The notes under the pieces: generated by a model
Database searches by the model: none
What the model was told of the DNA's origin: nothing
The model's input: the letters and a program-made list of their open reading frames with translations, nothing else
Assembly: GCA_036661515.1 (NCBI GenBank)
Contig: JAVWYO010000107.1
Span: 1-6,814, forward strand
Direction of reading: 5' to 3'
Origin: HGM05232 sp036661515
GTDB lineage: Bacteria; Bacteroidota; Bacteroidia; Bacteroidales; Muribaculaceae
Length of the DNA: 6,814 nucleotides
Shown here: positions 1 to 6,042 of the stretch, one piece after another
How the letters are laid out: each line of letters starts with the position of its first letter
Numbering within the stretch: position 1 is the stretch's first letter
Translations under genes and position numbers: made by a program

Positions 1-77
1 ATCTGTGGGAAAAACTCTTCCACCCACACAAGCATAAATTCTGTGAATTCTGTGTGAGAAAACTCCACGCGAAGCCA

Positions 78-94
78 GAACGTCGAAGACGTTC
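78..94. repeat. Perfect 7-bp hairpin with GAA loop
   Basis: GAACGTC (78-84), loop GAA (85-87), GACGTTC (88-94). The arms pair perfectly. C-GAA-G triloops are known to make very stable DNA mini-hairpins, and the short motif GCGAAGC, the classic stable mini-hairpin, also appears just upstream at 69-75 and again at 290-296. No T-run follows on either strand, so this is not an obvious terminator. Its function is unknown. Confidence 0.5.
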
Positions 95-127
95 CACTCC
101 ACCAACTCACATCTCAGAACTCACTAT

Positions 128-216
128 TACGCACCTTTTTTTCGCAAAAATCCGTCATCAAGCATCGTTACCTTTGTAACGCTCACCCAATCAATCAAAT
201 ACAAAAAAGGTGCGTA
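128..216. repeat. 14-bp perfect inverted repeat around a 61-nt loop with an inner hairpin
   Basis: TACGCACCTTTTTT at 128-141 is the exact reverse complement of AAAAAAGGTGCGTA at 203-216. Inside the loop, CGTTAC (166-171) and GTAACG (176-181) form a second perfect 6-bp hairpin with a 4-nt loop. The structure could be a nested RNA stem-loop, a repetitive extragenic palindrome or protein-binding arms. The right arm runs into the tandem TGCGTAC repeats, so alternative pairings of the left arm with 228-234 are possible. No open reading frame is preserved across it. Confidence 0.6.
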
Positions 217-237
217 CACTGCGTACTGTGCGTACAC
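211..237. repeat. Three tandem 9-bp repeats, TGCGTAC(A/T)(C/G)
   Basis: TGCGTACAC (211-219), TGCGTACTG (220-228) and TGCGTACAC (229-237) follow each other without spacers, placing GCGTAC exactly every 9 bp. The inverted form TACGCAC occurs at 128-134 and 279-285. The phasing resembles iterons or a cooperative binding site, but it could equally be part of a repetitive element. It sits about 130 bp upstream of the proposed catalase promoter. Three copies are too few and too short for CRISPR or a typical replication origin. Confidence 0.55.
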
Positions 238-364
238 CTGTCAACTGCCACATCATCAGCTACTTAAAAATCACCGATTACGCACTGTTGCGAAGCGTAT
301 TATAAGATGATTTACATTTATGTATTTTTATAGTTTTTCTCTATATCATTATAATGGTTTGATA

Positions 365-396
365 TTGTGAAAATAAAAAATTATATCATATATTTG
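365..396 (+). promoter_or_regulatory. Candidate Bacteroidales-type promoter of the catalase gene
   Basis: TATATTTG at 389-396 fits the Bacteroidetes -7 consensus TAnnTTTG exactly. A TTGTG at 365-369 lies 19 bp upstream and can serve as the -33 element (consensus TTTG or TTG). Transcription would start near 403, leaving a leader of about 35 nt that is A/T-rich and lacks a Shine-Dalgarno sequence, as is normal in this phylum. The surrounding 300-438 region is strongly A/T-rich and shows no gene. I could not identify an OxyR or other operator with confidence. Confidence 0.55.
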
Positions 397-438
397 CTAT
401 GTTCAATTATTAAAAAATAACAACCAAAATAATTAATT

Positions 439-1905
439 ATGGAAAAGAAAAAGCTCACTGCTGAGAATGGTAGACCTATTGCTGATAATCAGAATATTCA
501 GACAGTTGGTGTGCGAGGTCCCGCTATGTTACAAGACCCTTGGTTTATGGAAAAACTTGCACATTTCGATCGCGAAGTTATTCCAGAACGTCGTATGCAC
601 GCTAAAGGATCGGGCGCATTTGGTACGTTTACTGTTACTAATGATATTACAAAATACACCCGTGCATCAATCTTTGCTGAAGTTGGCAAAAAGACTGACT
701 GTTTTGTGCGTTTCTCTACCGTTGCTGGCGAACGTGGCGCAGCTGATGCCGAGCGTGATATTCGTGGATTTGCTATCAAATTTTATACCGATGCAGGAAA
801 CTGGGATTTGGTTGGTAACAACACCCCCGTATTTTTCCTACGTGACCCTATGAAATTCCCCGACCTTAACCATGCCGTTAAGCGCGACCCAAAGACAAAT
901 CTACGTAGCGCAAATAATAATTGGGACTTCTGGACGCTACTTCCCGAAGCATTGCATCAAGTAACCATCACTATGAGTAATCGTGGTATTCCAGCATCTT
1001 ATCGACACATGCACGGATTTGGTAGCCACACTTATAGTTTCTATGACAAAGACAACAAACGTATATGGGTGAAATTTCATCTAACCACGTTGCAAGGCAT
1101 CAAAAATCTAACTGACCAAGAAGCCGAAATGCTTGTCGCTAAAGATCGTGAATCTCATCAACGTGACCTTTTTGACTCGATTGAAAAAGGCGATTTCCCT
1201 CGTTGGAAGATGCAAATTCAGTTGATGACTGAGGCCGAAGCTAATACTTATAAAATAAATCCTTTTGACCTTACAAAAGTGTGGTATCACAAAGATTTTC
1301 CACTTATTGATGTAGGTGTAATGGAATTAAATCGCAACCCAGAGAATTATTTTGCCGATGTAGAGCAAGCAGCTTTCAATCCAATGAATATTGTTGAAGG
1401 TATTGGATTTTCTCCCGACAAGATGTTACAAGGTCGTCTATTCTCTTATGGTGATGCTCAACGCTACCGACTTGGGGTAAACCACAATCTTATTCCTGTA
1501 AATAAACCACGTTGTCCATTCCATTCATTCCATCGCGATGGAATGATGCGCACCGATGACAATTATGGCGCAGCTAAGGGATATGAGCCAAATAGCTACG
1601 GCGAATGGCAAGATAATTTCTCACTTAAAGAACCAGTTCTTGACGTGAATGGTGGCGTTTACAACTACGATGAGCGTGAGTATGACGATGACTATTACAC
1701 TCAACCAGGACAGTTATTCCGCATAATGTCGGCTGAAGAACAACAAGTATTGTTTGAAAACACAGCACGTGCAATGGGCGACAGTGAGCTATTTATCAAG
1801 CAACGTCACGTACGCAATTGCTCTAAGGCAGATCCTGCTTATGGCGAAGGCGTAGCAAAAGCACTTGGCATAGACTTGGCACAAGCACTTGCTGCTACAC
1901 GATAA
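439..1905 (+). CDS. katA: Small-subunit haem catalase (clade 3)
   Basis: Catalase dismutates hydrogen peroxide to water and oxygen in the cytoplasm, usually as a haem-b tetramer that binds NADPH. The 488-residue length is typical of small-subunit catalases. Visible hallmarks are the active-site segment around distal His54 (RRMHAKGSGAFG), Asn127 in VGNNTPVFF, the conserved RHMHGFGSHTYSF stretch (189-201), and proximal haem ligand Tyr337 in RLFSYGDAQRYRLG. These positions coincide with those known for Proteus mirabilis catalase (His54, Asn127, Tyr337). His173, Ser180, Arg182 and His284 match the NADPH-binding set of that group. The protein looks intact and has no signal peptide. The ATG at 439 follows an A/T-rich leader without a Shine-Dalgarno site. 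The gene is flanked by its own promoter and a strong terminator, so it is monocistronic. OxyR control is known for Bacteroides catalase but is not demonstrated here. The symbol could also be katB, as used in B. fragilis. Confidence 0.97.
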   Translation: MEKKKLTAENGRPIADNQNIQTVGVRGPAMLQDPWFMEKLAHFDREVIPERRMHAKGSGAFGTFTVTNDITKYTRASIFAEVGKKTDCFVRFSTVAGERGAADAERDIRGFAIKFYTDAGNWDLVGNNTPVFFLRDPMKFPDLNHAVKRDPKTNLRSANNNWDFWTLLPEALHQVTITMSNRGIPASYRHMHGFGSHTYSFYDKDNKRIWVKFHLTTLQGIKNLTDQEAEMLVAKDRESHQRDLFDSIEKGDFPRWKMQIQLMTEAEANTYKINPFDLTKVWYHKDFPLIDVGVMELNRNPENYFADVEQAAFNPMNIVEGIGFSPDKMLQGRLFSYGDAQRYRLGVNHNLIPVNKPRCPFHSFHRDGMMRTDDNYGAAKGYEPNSYGEWQDNFSLKEPVLDVNGGVYNYDEREYDDDYYTQPGQLFRIMSAEEQQVLFENTARAMGDSELFIKQRHVRNCSKADPAYGEGVAKALGIDLAQALAATR

Positions 1906-1933
1906 TTCTAAACATATTTATTAATATCCCCGC

Positions 1934-1977
1934 GATGGTGCATATCTCTTTATTGATGATATGCACCATCTCTTTTT
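1934..1977 (+). terminator. Intrinsic terminator of the catalase gene
   Basis: A perfect 13-bp stem, GATGGTGCATATC (1934-1946) with GATATGCACCATC (1958-1970), has an 11-nt loop and is followed by TCTTTTT (1971-1977). It lies 28 nt after the catalase stop codon. It separates the catalase unit from the downstream operon, which therefore needs its own promoter. Confidence 0.9.
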
Positions 1978-1996
1978 ACAGATAATGGGCACACTC

Positions 1997-2029
1997 TTTG
2001 CGATTATTCAAAGAAATATTGTAACTTCG
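1997..2029 (+). promoter_or_regulatory. Candidate promoter of the tcdA-lolD-cysS operon
   Basis: TTTG at 1997-2000 is followed after 21 bp by TAACTTCG at 2022-2029, which differs from the Bacteroidetes -7 consensus TAnnTTTG at one base. Transcription would begin near 2036, about 19 nt before the tcdA ATG. A second possible -7 element, TATTTTTG at 2038-2045, matches the consensus exactly but would give an almost leaderless transcript and has a poorer upstream partner (TTG at 2019-2021, 16-bp spacing). The position directly after the catalase terminator supports a promoter here. Confidence 0.45.
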
Positions 2030-2054
2030 TTGTGAGATATTTTTGACTTTGAAT

Positions 2055-2774
2055 ATGGAACAATGGACCAGCCGAACGCAATTACTTATTGGAGCAGAAA
2101 GATTACACAATCTTTCTACTCGCAATGTGCTAATTGTGGGCGTAGGTGGGGTAGGTGCGTATGCCGCCGAGATGATTGTGCGTGCAGGAATTGGTAATAT
2201 CACAATTATTGACGGAGATGTAGTTAATGAAACCAACCTTAACAGACAATTAATAGCCCTTAATTCAACAATTGGACAGGTAAAGGTAGACGCGATGAAA
2301 TATCGCCTACTCGACATTAATCCTACCCTGAACATCAATGCTATTAATATGTTTATTACTGTTGATGACATTCCAAAATTGTTTCAAAACAAAGCCTATG
2401 ACTATGTTATCGATGCTATCGACACCGTTGCACCAAAGGTGGCTCTTATAGAATATTGCCTGCGGAGCAAGGTGAAGATAATATCGTCGATGGGTGCTGG
2501 TGGACGCATAAACCCCTCTGTGGTGCAATATGCCGACATCGCCGACACTTATCATGATGGATTGGCTAAGGTGGTGCGCACTCGATTGCGTGAGAGTGGT
2601 ATAAGCCATGGGCTGAAAGTTGTGTGGAGCCCCGAGCAACCAAGCAAAAGTGCAATGGAATTAACATCAGAATCGCAAAACAAGCGCTCAAGTTATGGGA
2701 CAATCTCATATTTGCCATGTATATTTGGCTGTATGCTTGCCTCTCATGTAATAAGAAAATTTACTACTTTATGA
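2055..2774 (+). CDS. tcdA: tRNA threonylcarbamoyladenosine dehydratase (ThiF/E1-like)
   Basis: TcdA uses ATP to dehydrate and cyclise t6A at position 37 of ANN-decoding tRNAs, giving ct6A, which improves decoding; it acts in the cytoplasm. The 239-residue protein has the ThiF/E1 adenylation fold: Rossmann motif GVGGVG (29-34), acidic strand end IIDGD (51-55) with the following NLNRQ (61-65), DAIDT (120-124), SMGAGGR (145-151), the family-typical DIADTYHDGLAKVVR region (161-175), VVWSPEQP (189-196) and a C-terminal GTISYLPCIFG segment. E. coli TcdA is about 268 residues, so this is slightly short but not visibly truncated. I chose the ATG at 2055 because an in-frame TTG at 2043 would add only four residues and fall within the promoter region. 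It is the first gene of the operon, and its stop overlaps the lolD start. The alternative is another E1-like enzyme such as HesA/MoeB, but the YADIADT and WSPEQP motifs favour TcdA. Confidence 0.85.
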   Translation: MEQWTSRTQLLIGAERLHNLSTRNVLIVGVGGVGAYAAEMIVRAGIGNITIIDGDVVNETNLNRQLIALNSTIGQVKVDAMKYRLLDINPTLNINAINMFITVDDIPKLFQNKAYDYVIDAIDTVAPKVALIEYCLRSKVKIISSMGAGGRINPSVVQYADIADTYHDGLAKVVRTRLRESGISHGLKVVWSPEQPSKSAMELTSESQNKRSSYGTISYLPCIFGCMLASHVIRKFTTL

Positions 2775-3439
2775 TAGAAATCGCAAGTGTAAATAAGAGC
2801 TATGGCTCGCTGCAAGTTCTCCGCAATGTTAGTGTAACAATTAATAATGCCGAGATAATATCTATTGTTGGTCCAAGTGGTGCTGGCAAGACCACATTAC
2901 TCCAAATAATTGGAACTCTCGATGCTCCCGATTCAGGGAAAGTGATATATGATGGCATTGACGTTTCGAAGCTAAATGAGCGTGAACTTGCGCAATTTAG
3001 GAACCATAATATCGGTTTTGTGTTTCAATTTCATCAACTTTTACCTGAATTTACCACGCTCGAAAATGTGGCTATTCCGGCATTGATAGGCGGAGCAAAA
3101 CAAAGTGATGCTTATCGTCATGCAAAAGAATTAATCGAATATATGGGACTTAGCGACCGCCTGCAACACAAGCCAGCACAGTTATCGGGTGGTGAACGCC
3201 AACGTGTGGCAGTAGCACGAGCACTTATTAATAATCCAGCAGTAGTCCTTGCCGATGAACCGTCGGGAAGTCTTGATACTCGAAATAAGCAGGAATTGCA
3301 TCAGCTCTTTTTCAATCTACGTAAAGAATTTAATCAAACATTTGTGATAGTAACACACGATGAAACGTTAGCAGGCGACACCGATAGAATATTGCACATG
3401 CGCGATGGCGTGATAGTCGATGACATTACAAAAGAATAA
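2771..3439 (+). CDS. lolD: ABC transporter ATPase of the lipoprotein-releasing type (LolD)
   Basis: LolD powers LolC/E-type permeases that extract lipoproteins from the inner membrane for transfer to the periplasmic carrier LolA. The 222 residues form one complete ATPase: Walker A GPSGAGKT (34-41), Q-loop Gln86 in FVFQFHQLLPEFT, signature LSGGERQ (138-144), Walker B AVVLADEP (157-164), D-loop SGSLD (165-169) and switch His196. The FQFHQLLPEFTTLENV stretch is characteristic of LolD and separates it from its MacB and FtsE relatives, which share the overall fold. The ATG overlaps the tcdA stop as ATGA (2771-2774), implying translational coupling. An open extension upstream to 2624 in the same frame lies wholly within tcdA and adds non-family sequence, so it was not used. 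No permease gene is present in the window; the partner must be encoded elsewhere. Another MacB-like exporter ATPase remains possible. Confidence 0.85.
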   Translation: MIEIASVNKSYGSLQVLRNVSVTINNAEIISIVGPSGAGKTTLLQIIGTLDAPDSGKVIYDGIDVSKLNERELAQFRNHNIGFVFQFHQLLPEFTTLENVAIPALIGGAKQSDAYRHAKELIEYMGLSDRLQHKPAQLSGGERQRVAVARALINNPAVVLADEPSGSLDTRNKQELHQLFFNLRKEFNQTFVIVTHDETLAGDTDRILHMRDGVIVDDITKE

Positions 3440-3446
3440 TATAATC

Positions 3447-4106
3447 ATGGCAAAAATACAAAATATACTAATCTGCATTGTAATAAGTTGCCTATTTATT
3501 GCTTGCAAAGATGAACCCTCAAGCGATGGTGACTTCCTATATAATTTTGTAACCTATGATGGATATGCCGATGGAGCAAATCAATTCTCGTTTCAAGCAA
3601 AAGATGATTCGCCTCTCGTTACGTTACGCACCAGTCAAAACCTAACGCTTAAGTGGAATAAAGGTAAACGCACACTTATCAATTACAGTATAATTGATAA
3701 GAAAGACGGAAAGATACAAGAGATAAGAATAAAAGATATTACTAATGTGATTTTTGACTCGTTAAGATTGGCGAATAAAGAGAATATAGGGATTGGGCTA
3801 AATACGCCACTTCAATTAAAAAGTATTTGGCGCACTGGAAACTTCATTAACATAGATTGCAACCTCCTATATACCGACAAGGCACGTCAATTTATGCTCG
3901 TAATGGATGAATCTACGTGGAATAGCGAAGTAGTTGACGTGTATGTATTGCAAAATTTATTTGGCGCACAGACGTATGCTTGGCGCCGAGCATTTGCCTC
4001 ATTTTTTGTAGGAAATATTTGGTATTTGCCCACGTGCAAAACCATTCGCGTGCATCTCAATGATGAAAAGTATCCCGCAAAATATTATGATTTTTCAAAG
4101 AAATAA
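3447..4106 (+). CDS. NigD-like surface lipoprotein
   Basis: The 219-residue protein starts with a lipoprotein signal: Lys3, a hydrophobic core (about 6-18) and lipobox FIAC with Cys20 as the lipidated residue. The mature start C-K-D-E fits the Bacteroidetes lipoprotein export signal (K followed by two acidic residues), predicting display on the outer face of the outer membrane. The body is rich in beta-strand patterns. An N-terminal part (about 30-105) resembles the OB-like half of NigD proteins. A C-terminal part (about 120-205), with SIWRTGNFINI, FMLVMDE and a final TIRVHLND strand, resembles the NigD C-terminal beta-sandwich. The name comes from a nisin-like gene neighbourhood and gives no real function. 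The ATG at 3447 is preferred over an upstream TTG-type start because it directly precedes the signal peptide and leaves a 7-nt gap after lolD. Its position beside a Lol ATPase may be meaningful, but this is inference. Confidence 0.65.
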   Translation: MAKIQNILICIVISCLFIACKDEPSSDGDFLYNFVTYDGYADGANQFSFQAKDDSPLVTLRTSQNLTLKWNKGKRTLINYSIIDKKDGKIQEIRIKDITNVIFDSLRLANKENIGIGLNTPLQLKSIWRTGNFINIDCNLLYTDKARQFMLVMDESTWNSEVVDVYVLQNLFGAQTYAWRRAFASFFVGNIWYLPTCKTIRVHLNDEKYPAKYYDFSKK

Positions 4107-4128
4107 ATAATAAAAACAACAAATATAT

Positions 4129-4440
4129 ATGACACCCGAAAAGAAGGAAATAAAAATTGAACTGACACCAGATGTTGCACCAGGCAAATATGCCAACCTT
4201 GCTGTAATAGCTCATTCCGCATCTGAATTTTTCATGGATATGATATGCTTAGCTCCAAATACGCCACAGGCAAAGGTGCAAAGTCGCATAATTATGACAC
4301 CCGAAAATGCAAAACAATTGCTATTTGCATTGAAAGATAATATCGAAAAATATGAAGCAACTTTTGGCACAATACAGCCAAAGGGGATAGGAAATCAAGG
4401 TGGCGTACCTCCAATGATGTTTCCAGGAGGAGAAGCATAA
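4129..4440 (+). CDS. DUF3467 family protein of unknown function
   Basis: This 103-residue protein matches the pattern I associate with DUF3467: an acidic/lysine start (IKIELTPDVAPGKYANLAVIAHSASEFFMDMI, roughly 8-39), then VQSRIIMTPENAKQLLFALKDNIEKYEATFG (roughly 50-80). It has no signal peptide or membrane segment, so it is probably cytoplasmic. The last ~20 residues form a Gly/Pro/Met-rich tail (GNQGGVPPMMFPGGEA) that looks disordered. No catalytic motif is apparent and I know of no established function for the family. It begins 22 nt after the lipoprotein gene and ends 27 nt before cysS, consistent with membership of the same transcript. The leader is A-rich without a Shine-Dalgarno site. 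Confidence 0.85.
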   Translation: MTPEKKEIKIELTPDVAPGKYANLAVIAHSASEFFMDMICLAPNTPQAKVQSRIIMTPENAKQLLFALKDNIEKYEATFGTIQPKGIGNQGGVPPMMFPGGEA

Positions 4441-4467
4441 TAAAACATATAAAAATTAGATAGCATT

Positions 4468-5943
4468 ATGGAAAATCCATTATATATTTACAATTCATTA
4501 TCACGAAAAAAGGAGCAATTTATTCCGTTACATGAACCTAATGTGGGCATGTATGTTTGTGGACCCACTGTCTATGGCGATGGGCATCTTGGACATGCAC
4601 GTCCTGCTATTACATTTGACATACTATTTCGTTATCTCACACATCTTGGTTACAAGGTGCGCTATGTGCGTAATATTACTGATGTAGGTCATCTTGAACA
4701 CGATGCCGATGACGGAGAAGATAAGATTGCAAAGAAAGCAAGGCTTGAAAAGCTTGAACCAATGGAAGTTGTGCAATATTATCTCAATCGCTATCATAAG
4801 GCTATGGAGGCACTTAATGTGCTTCCTCCAAGCATTGAACCACATGCGTCGGGGCATATAATTGAACAAATCGAATATGTTAAGGGCATTCTCGATGCTG
4901 GATATGCCTATATAAGCGAGGGCTCGGTATATTTTGATGTAGAGAAATACAACAAAGATTATAACTATGGTAAATTATCGGGGCGTAATATTGATGAGCT
5001 ATTAAGCACCACACGTGCGCTTGATGGACAATCAGAAAAACGCAACAGTGCCGATTTTGCTCTATGGAAAAAGGCCTCACCAGAGCATATTATGCGTTGG
5101 GCATCGCCATGGAGTATAGGATTCCCAGGTTGGCATCTCGAATGCTCAACTATGGGCGAAAAATATCTTGGAGAGACATTTGATATTCATGGTGGAGGTA
5201 TGGACTTAATGTTCCCACATCATGAATGTGAAATTGCACAATCTGTTGCACATTCAGGACATGAGTCGGTGCATTATTGGATGCACAACAACATGATAAC
5301 TATCAATGGGCAGAAGATGGGTAAATCTCTTGGAAACTTCATCACACTCGATGAGTTTTTTGAAGGAAGCCACAAGATACTCACCCAAGCATATTCGCCT
5401 ATGACGATACGTTTCTTTATCCTCATGGCACAATATCGCAGTACTGTTGACTTCTCAAATGAAGCACTTCAAGCGTCAGAAAAAGCTCTCGTGAGAATGC
5501 TCGAAGGACTGAAACGCCTTAATGAATTAAATGCAAGTGAAACGTCATCGGTAGAGGTAGGTGAGATAAAGGCACGTTGCTATGAAGCAATGAATGACGA
5601 CCTAAATACACCGATTGTAATAGCACATCTATTTGATGCTTGTCGCATTATCAATCAAGTGAAAGATGGCAATGCCACTATTACGCAAATCGAAATAGAC
5701 AATCTAAAAGATGTATTTAAAATCTTCTTAACAGAGATTATGGGTATTCGCACCGAGATGTCGGCTGGTGGAGATGCTAATATCAAACCATTTGAAGATG
5801 CAGTAGATCTACTTCTTGACATTCGCAATGAAGCGAAAGCAAAGAAAGACTGGGCAACAAGCGACCTCATTCGAGACCGCTTAGCCGCGATAGGATTCGA
5901 CATAAAAGACACAAAAGACGGCTTTGAGTGGAAACTCAAATAG
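4468..5943 (+). CDS. cysS: Cysteinyl-tRNA synthetase
   Basis: CysRS is the class I synthetase that activates cysteine with ATP and charges tRNA-Cys; it is essential and cytoplasmic. The 491 residues show the N-terminal GMYVCGPTVYGDGHLGHAR block carrying the HIGH-equivalent HLGH (40-43), and the zinc-site residues Cys31, Cys226 (GWHLECSTM), His251 and Glu255 (PHHECEIAQ), which equal the known E. coli set Cys28, Cys209, His234, Glu238. The KMSKS-equivalent reads KMGKS (283-287) within NGQKMGKSLGNF. The C-terminal helical and anticodon-binding region ends with the usual RDRLAAIGFDIKDTKDGFEW pattern. Length is somewhat above the ~460 residues of E. coli but complete. It is the last gene of the five-gene unit, 27 nt after the DUF3467 gene. 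A hairpin overlaps its 3' end. Confidence 0.97.
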   Translation: MENPLYIYNSLSRKKEQFIPLHEPNVGMYVCGPTVYGDGHLGHARPAITFDILFRYLTHLGYKVRYVRNITDVGHLEHDADDGEDKIAKKARLEKLEPMEVVQYYLNRYHKAMEALNVLPPSIEPHASGHIIEQIEYVKGILDAGYAYISEGSVYFDVEKYNKDYNYGKLSGRNIDELLSTTRALDGQSEKRNSADFALWKKASPEHIMRWASPWSIGFPGWHLECSTMGEKYLGETFDIHGGGMDLMFPHHECEIAQSVAHSGHESVHYWMHNNMITINGQKMGKSLGNFITLDEFFEGSHKILTQAYSPMTIRFFILMAQYRSTVDFSNEALQASEKALVRMLEGLKRLNELNASETSSVEVGEIKARCYEAMNDDLNTPIVIAHLFDACRIINQVKDGNATITQIEIDNLKDVFKIFLTEIMGIRTEMSAGGDANIKPFEDAVDLLLDIRNEAKAKKDWATSDLIRDRLAAIGFDIKDTKDGFEWKLK

Positions 5944-5951
5944 ACCTTTTT
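5923..5951 (+). terminator. Possible weak terminator overlapping the end of cysS
   Basis: TTTGAGT (5923-5929) pairs perfectly with ACTCAAA (5934-5940) around a GGAA tetraloop, and TTTTT follows at 5947-5951. The stem lies inside the last codons of cysS, ending one base before the TAG, and is A/T-rich, so termination may be incomplete. No stronger hairpin is seen in the gap to the next gene. Confidence 0.4.
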
Positions 5952-5984
5952 GATAAATCTTTATTTTTATTGGGGGTGAGGATA

Positions 5985-5992
5985 TAACTTTA
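5985..5992 (+). promoter_or_regulatory. Candidate -7 element upstream of the SIMPL gene
   Basis: TAACTTTA differs from TAnnTTTG only in the last base and lies 50 nt before the ATG at 6043. A convincing TTTG about 19-21 bp upstream is missing; only T-rich sequence (5961-5968) is present there. The 99-nt gap after cysS, larger than any gap within the operon, favours a separate promoter, but the match is partial. Confidence 0.35.
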
Positions 5993-6042
5993 CGGGGTTA
6001 GTTTAGTCTAATTATTTTAAACTTATAAAACCAAATTTTATT

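Larger units (their letters stand above)
1..300. repeat. Gene-free block rich in short direct and inverted repeats
   Basis: No credible coding sequence is visible here. The block contains: a 6-bp inverted repeat TGTGGG/CCCACA (4-9 with 23-28); two tandem copies of the 9-mer AATTCTGTG (37-54); a 7-bp perfect hairpin with a GAA loop (78-94); a 14-bp inverted repeat (128-141 with 203-216) enclosing another hairpin (166-181); three tandem TGCGTAC-type 9-mers (211-237); and a second ATTACGCAC (277-285) matching the one at 126-134. It is more GC-rich than the A/T-rich leader that follows at about 300-438. Such density suggests a repetitive extragenic element or structured RNA rather than decayed coding sequence, but I do not recognise a named family. 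The catalase promoter lies downstream of it. Confidence 0.55.

Noticed and set aside
3..179. A frame open from the window's left edge for 58 codons (stop TAA 177-179), possibly the tail of an upstream gene.
   Set aside because: The predicted peptide is rich in His, Arg, Lys and Pro with no family resemblance, and the DNA is dominated by hairpins and repeats. It is better explained as non-coding, though a truncated gene end cannot be fully excluded.
211..237. Tandem repeats as a CRISPR array or replication origin.
   Set aside because: Units are 9 bp with no spacers and only three copies; there is no cas, dnaA or rep gene and no A/T-rich unwinding array of the required form.
498..779. Open frames on the opposite strand within the catalase and other genes.
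   Set aside because: They mirror strongly conserved coding sequence, have no family resemblance and no promoter or leader of their own.
2043..2054. TTG start for tcdA, four residues upstream of the ATG.
   Set aside because: It falls within the proposed promoter and transcription start region, and the ATG at 2055 gives a normal family N-terminus.
2624..2770. In-frame N-terminal extension of the lolD gene adding 49 residues.
   Set aside because: It lies wholly inside tcdA in another frame, its sequence is unlike any ABC ATPase N-terminus, and the ATG at 2771 yields the normal LolD start (MIEIASVNKSYG).
5944..6042. A dif-like recombination site or origin at the composition switch.
   Set aside because: I could not find a 28-bp sequence with paired XerC/XerD-like arms; only a short GTTTA/TAAAC pair is present.
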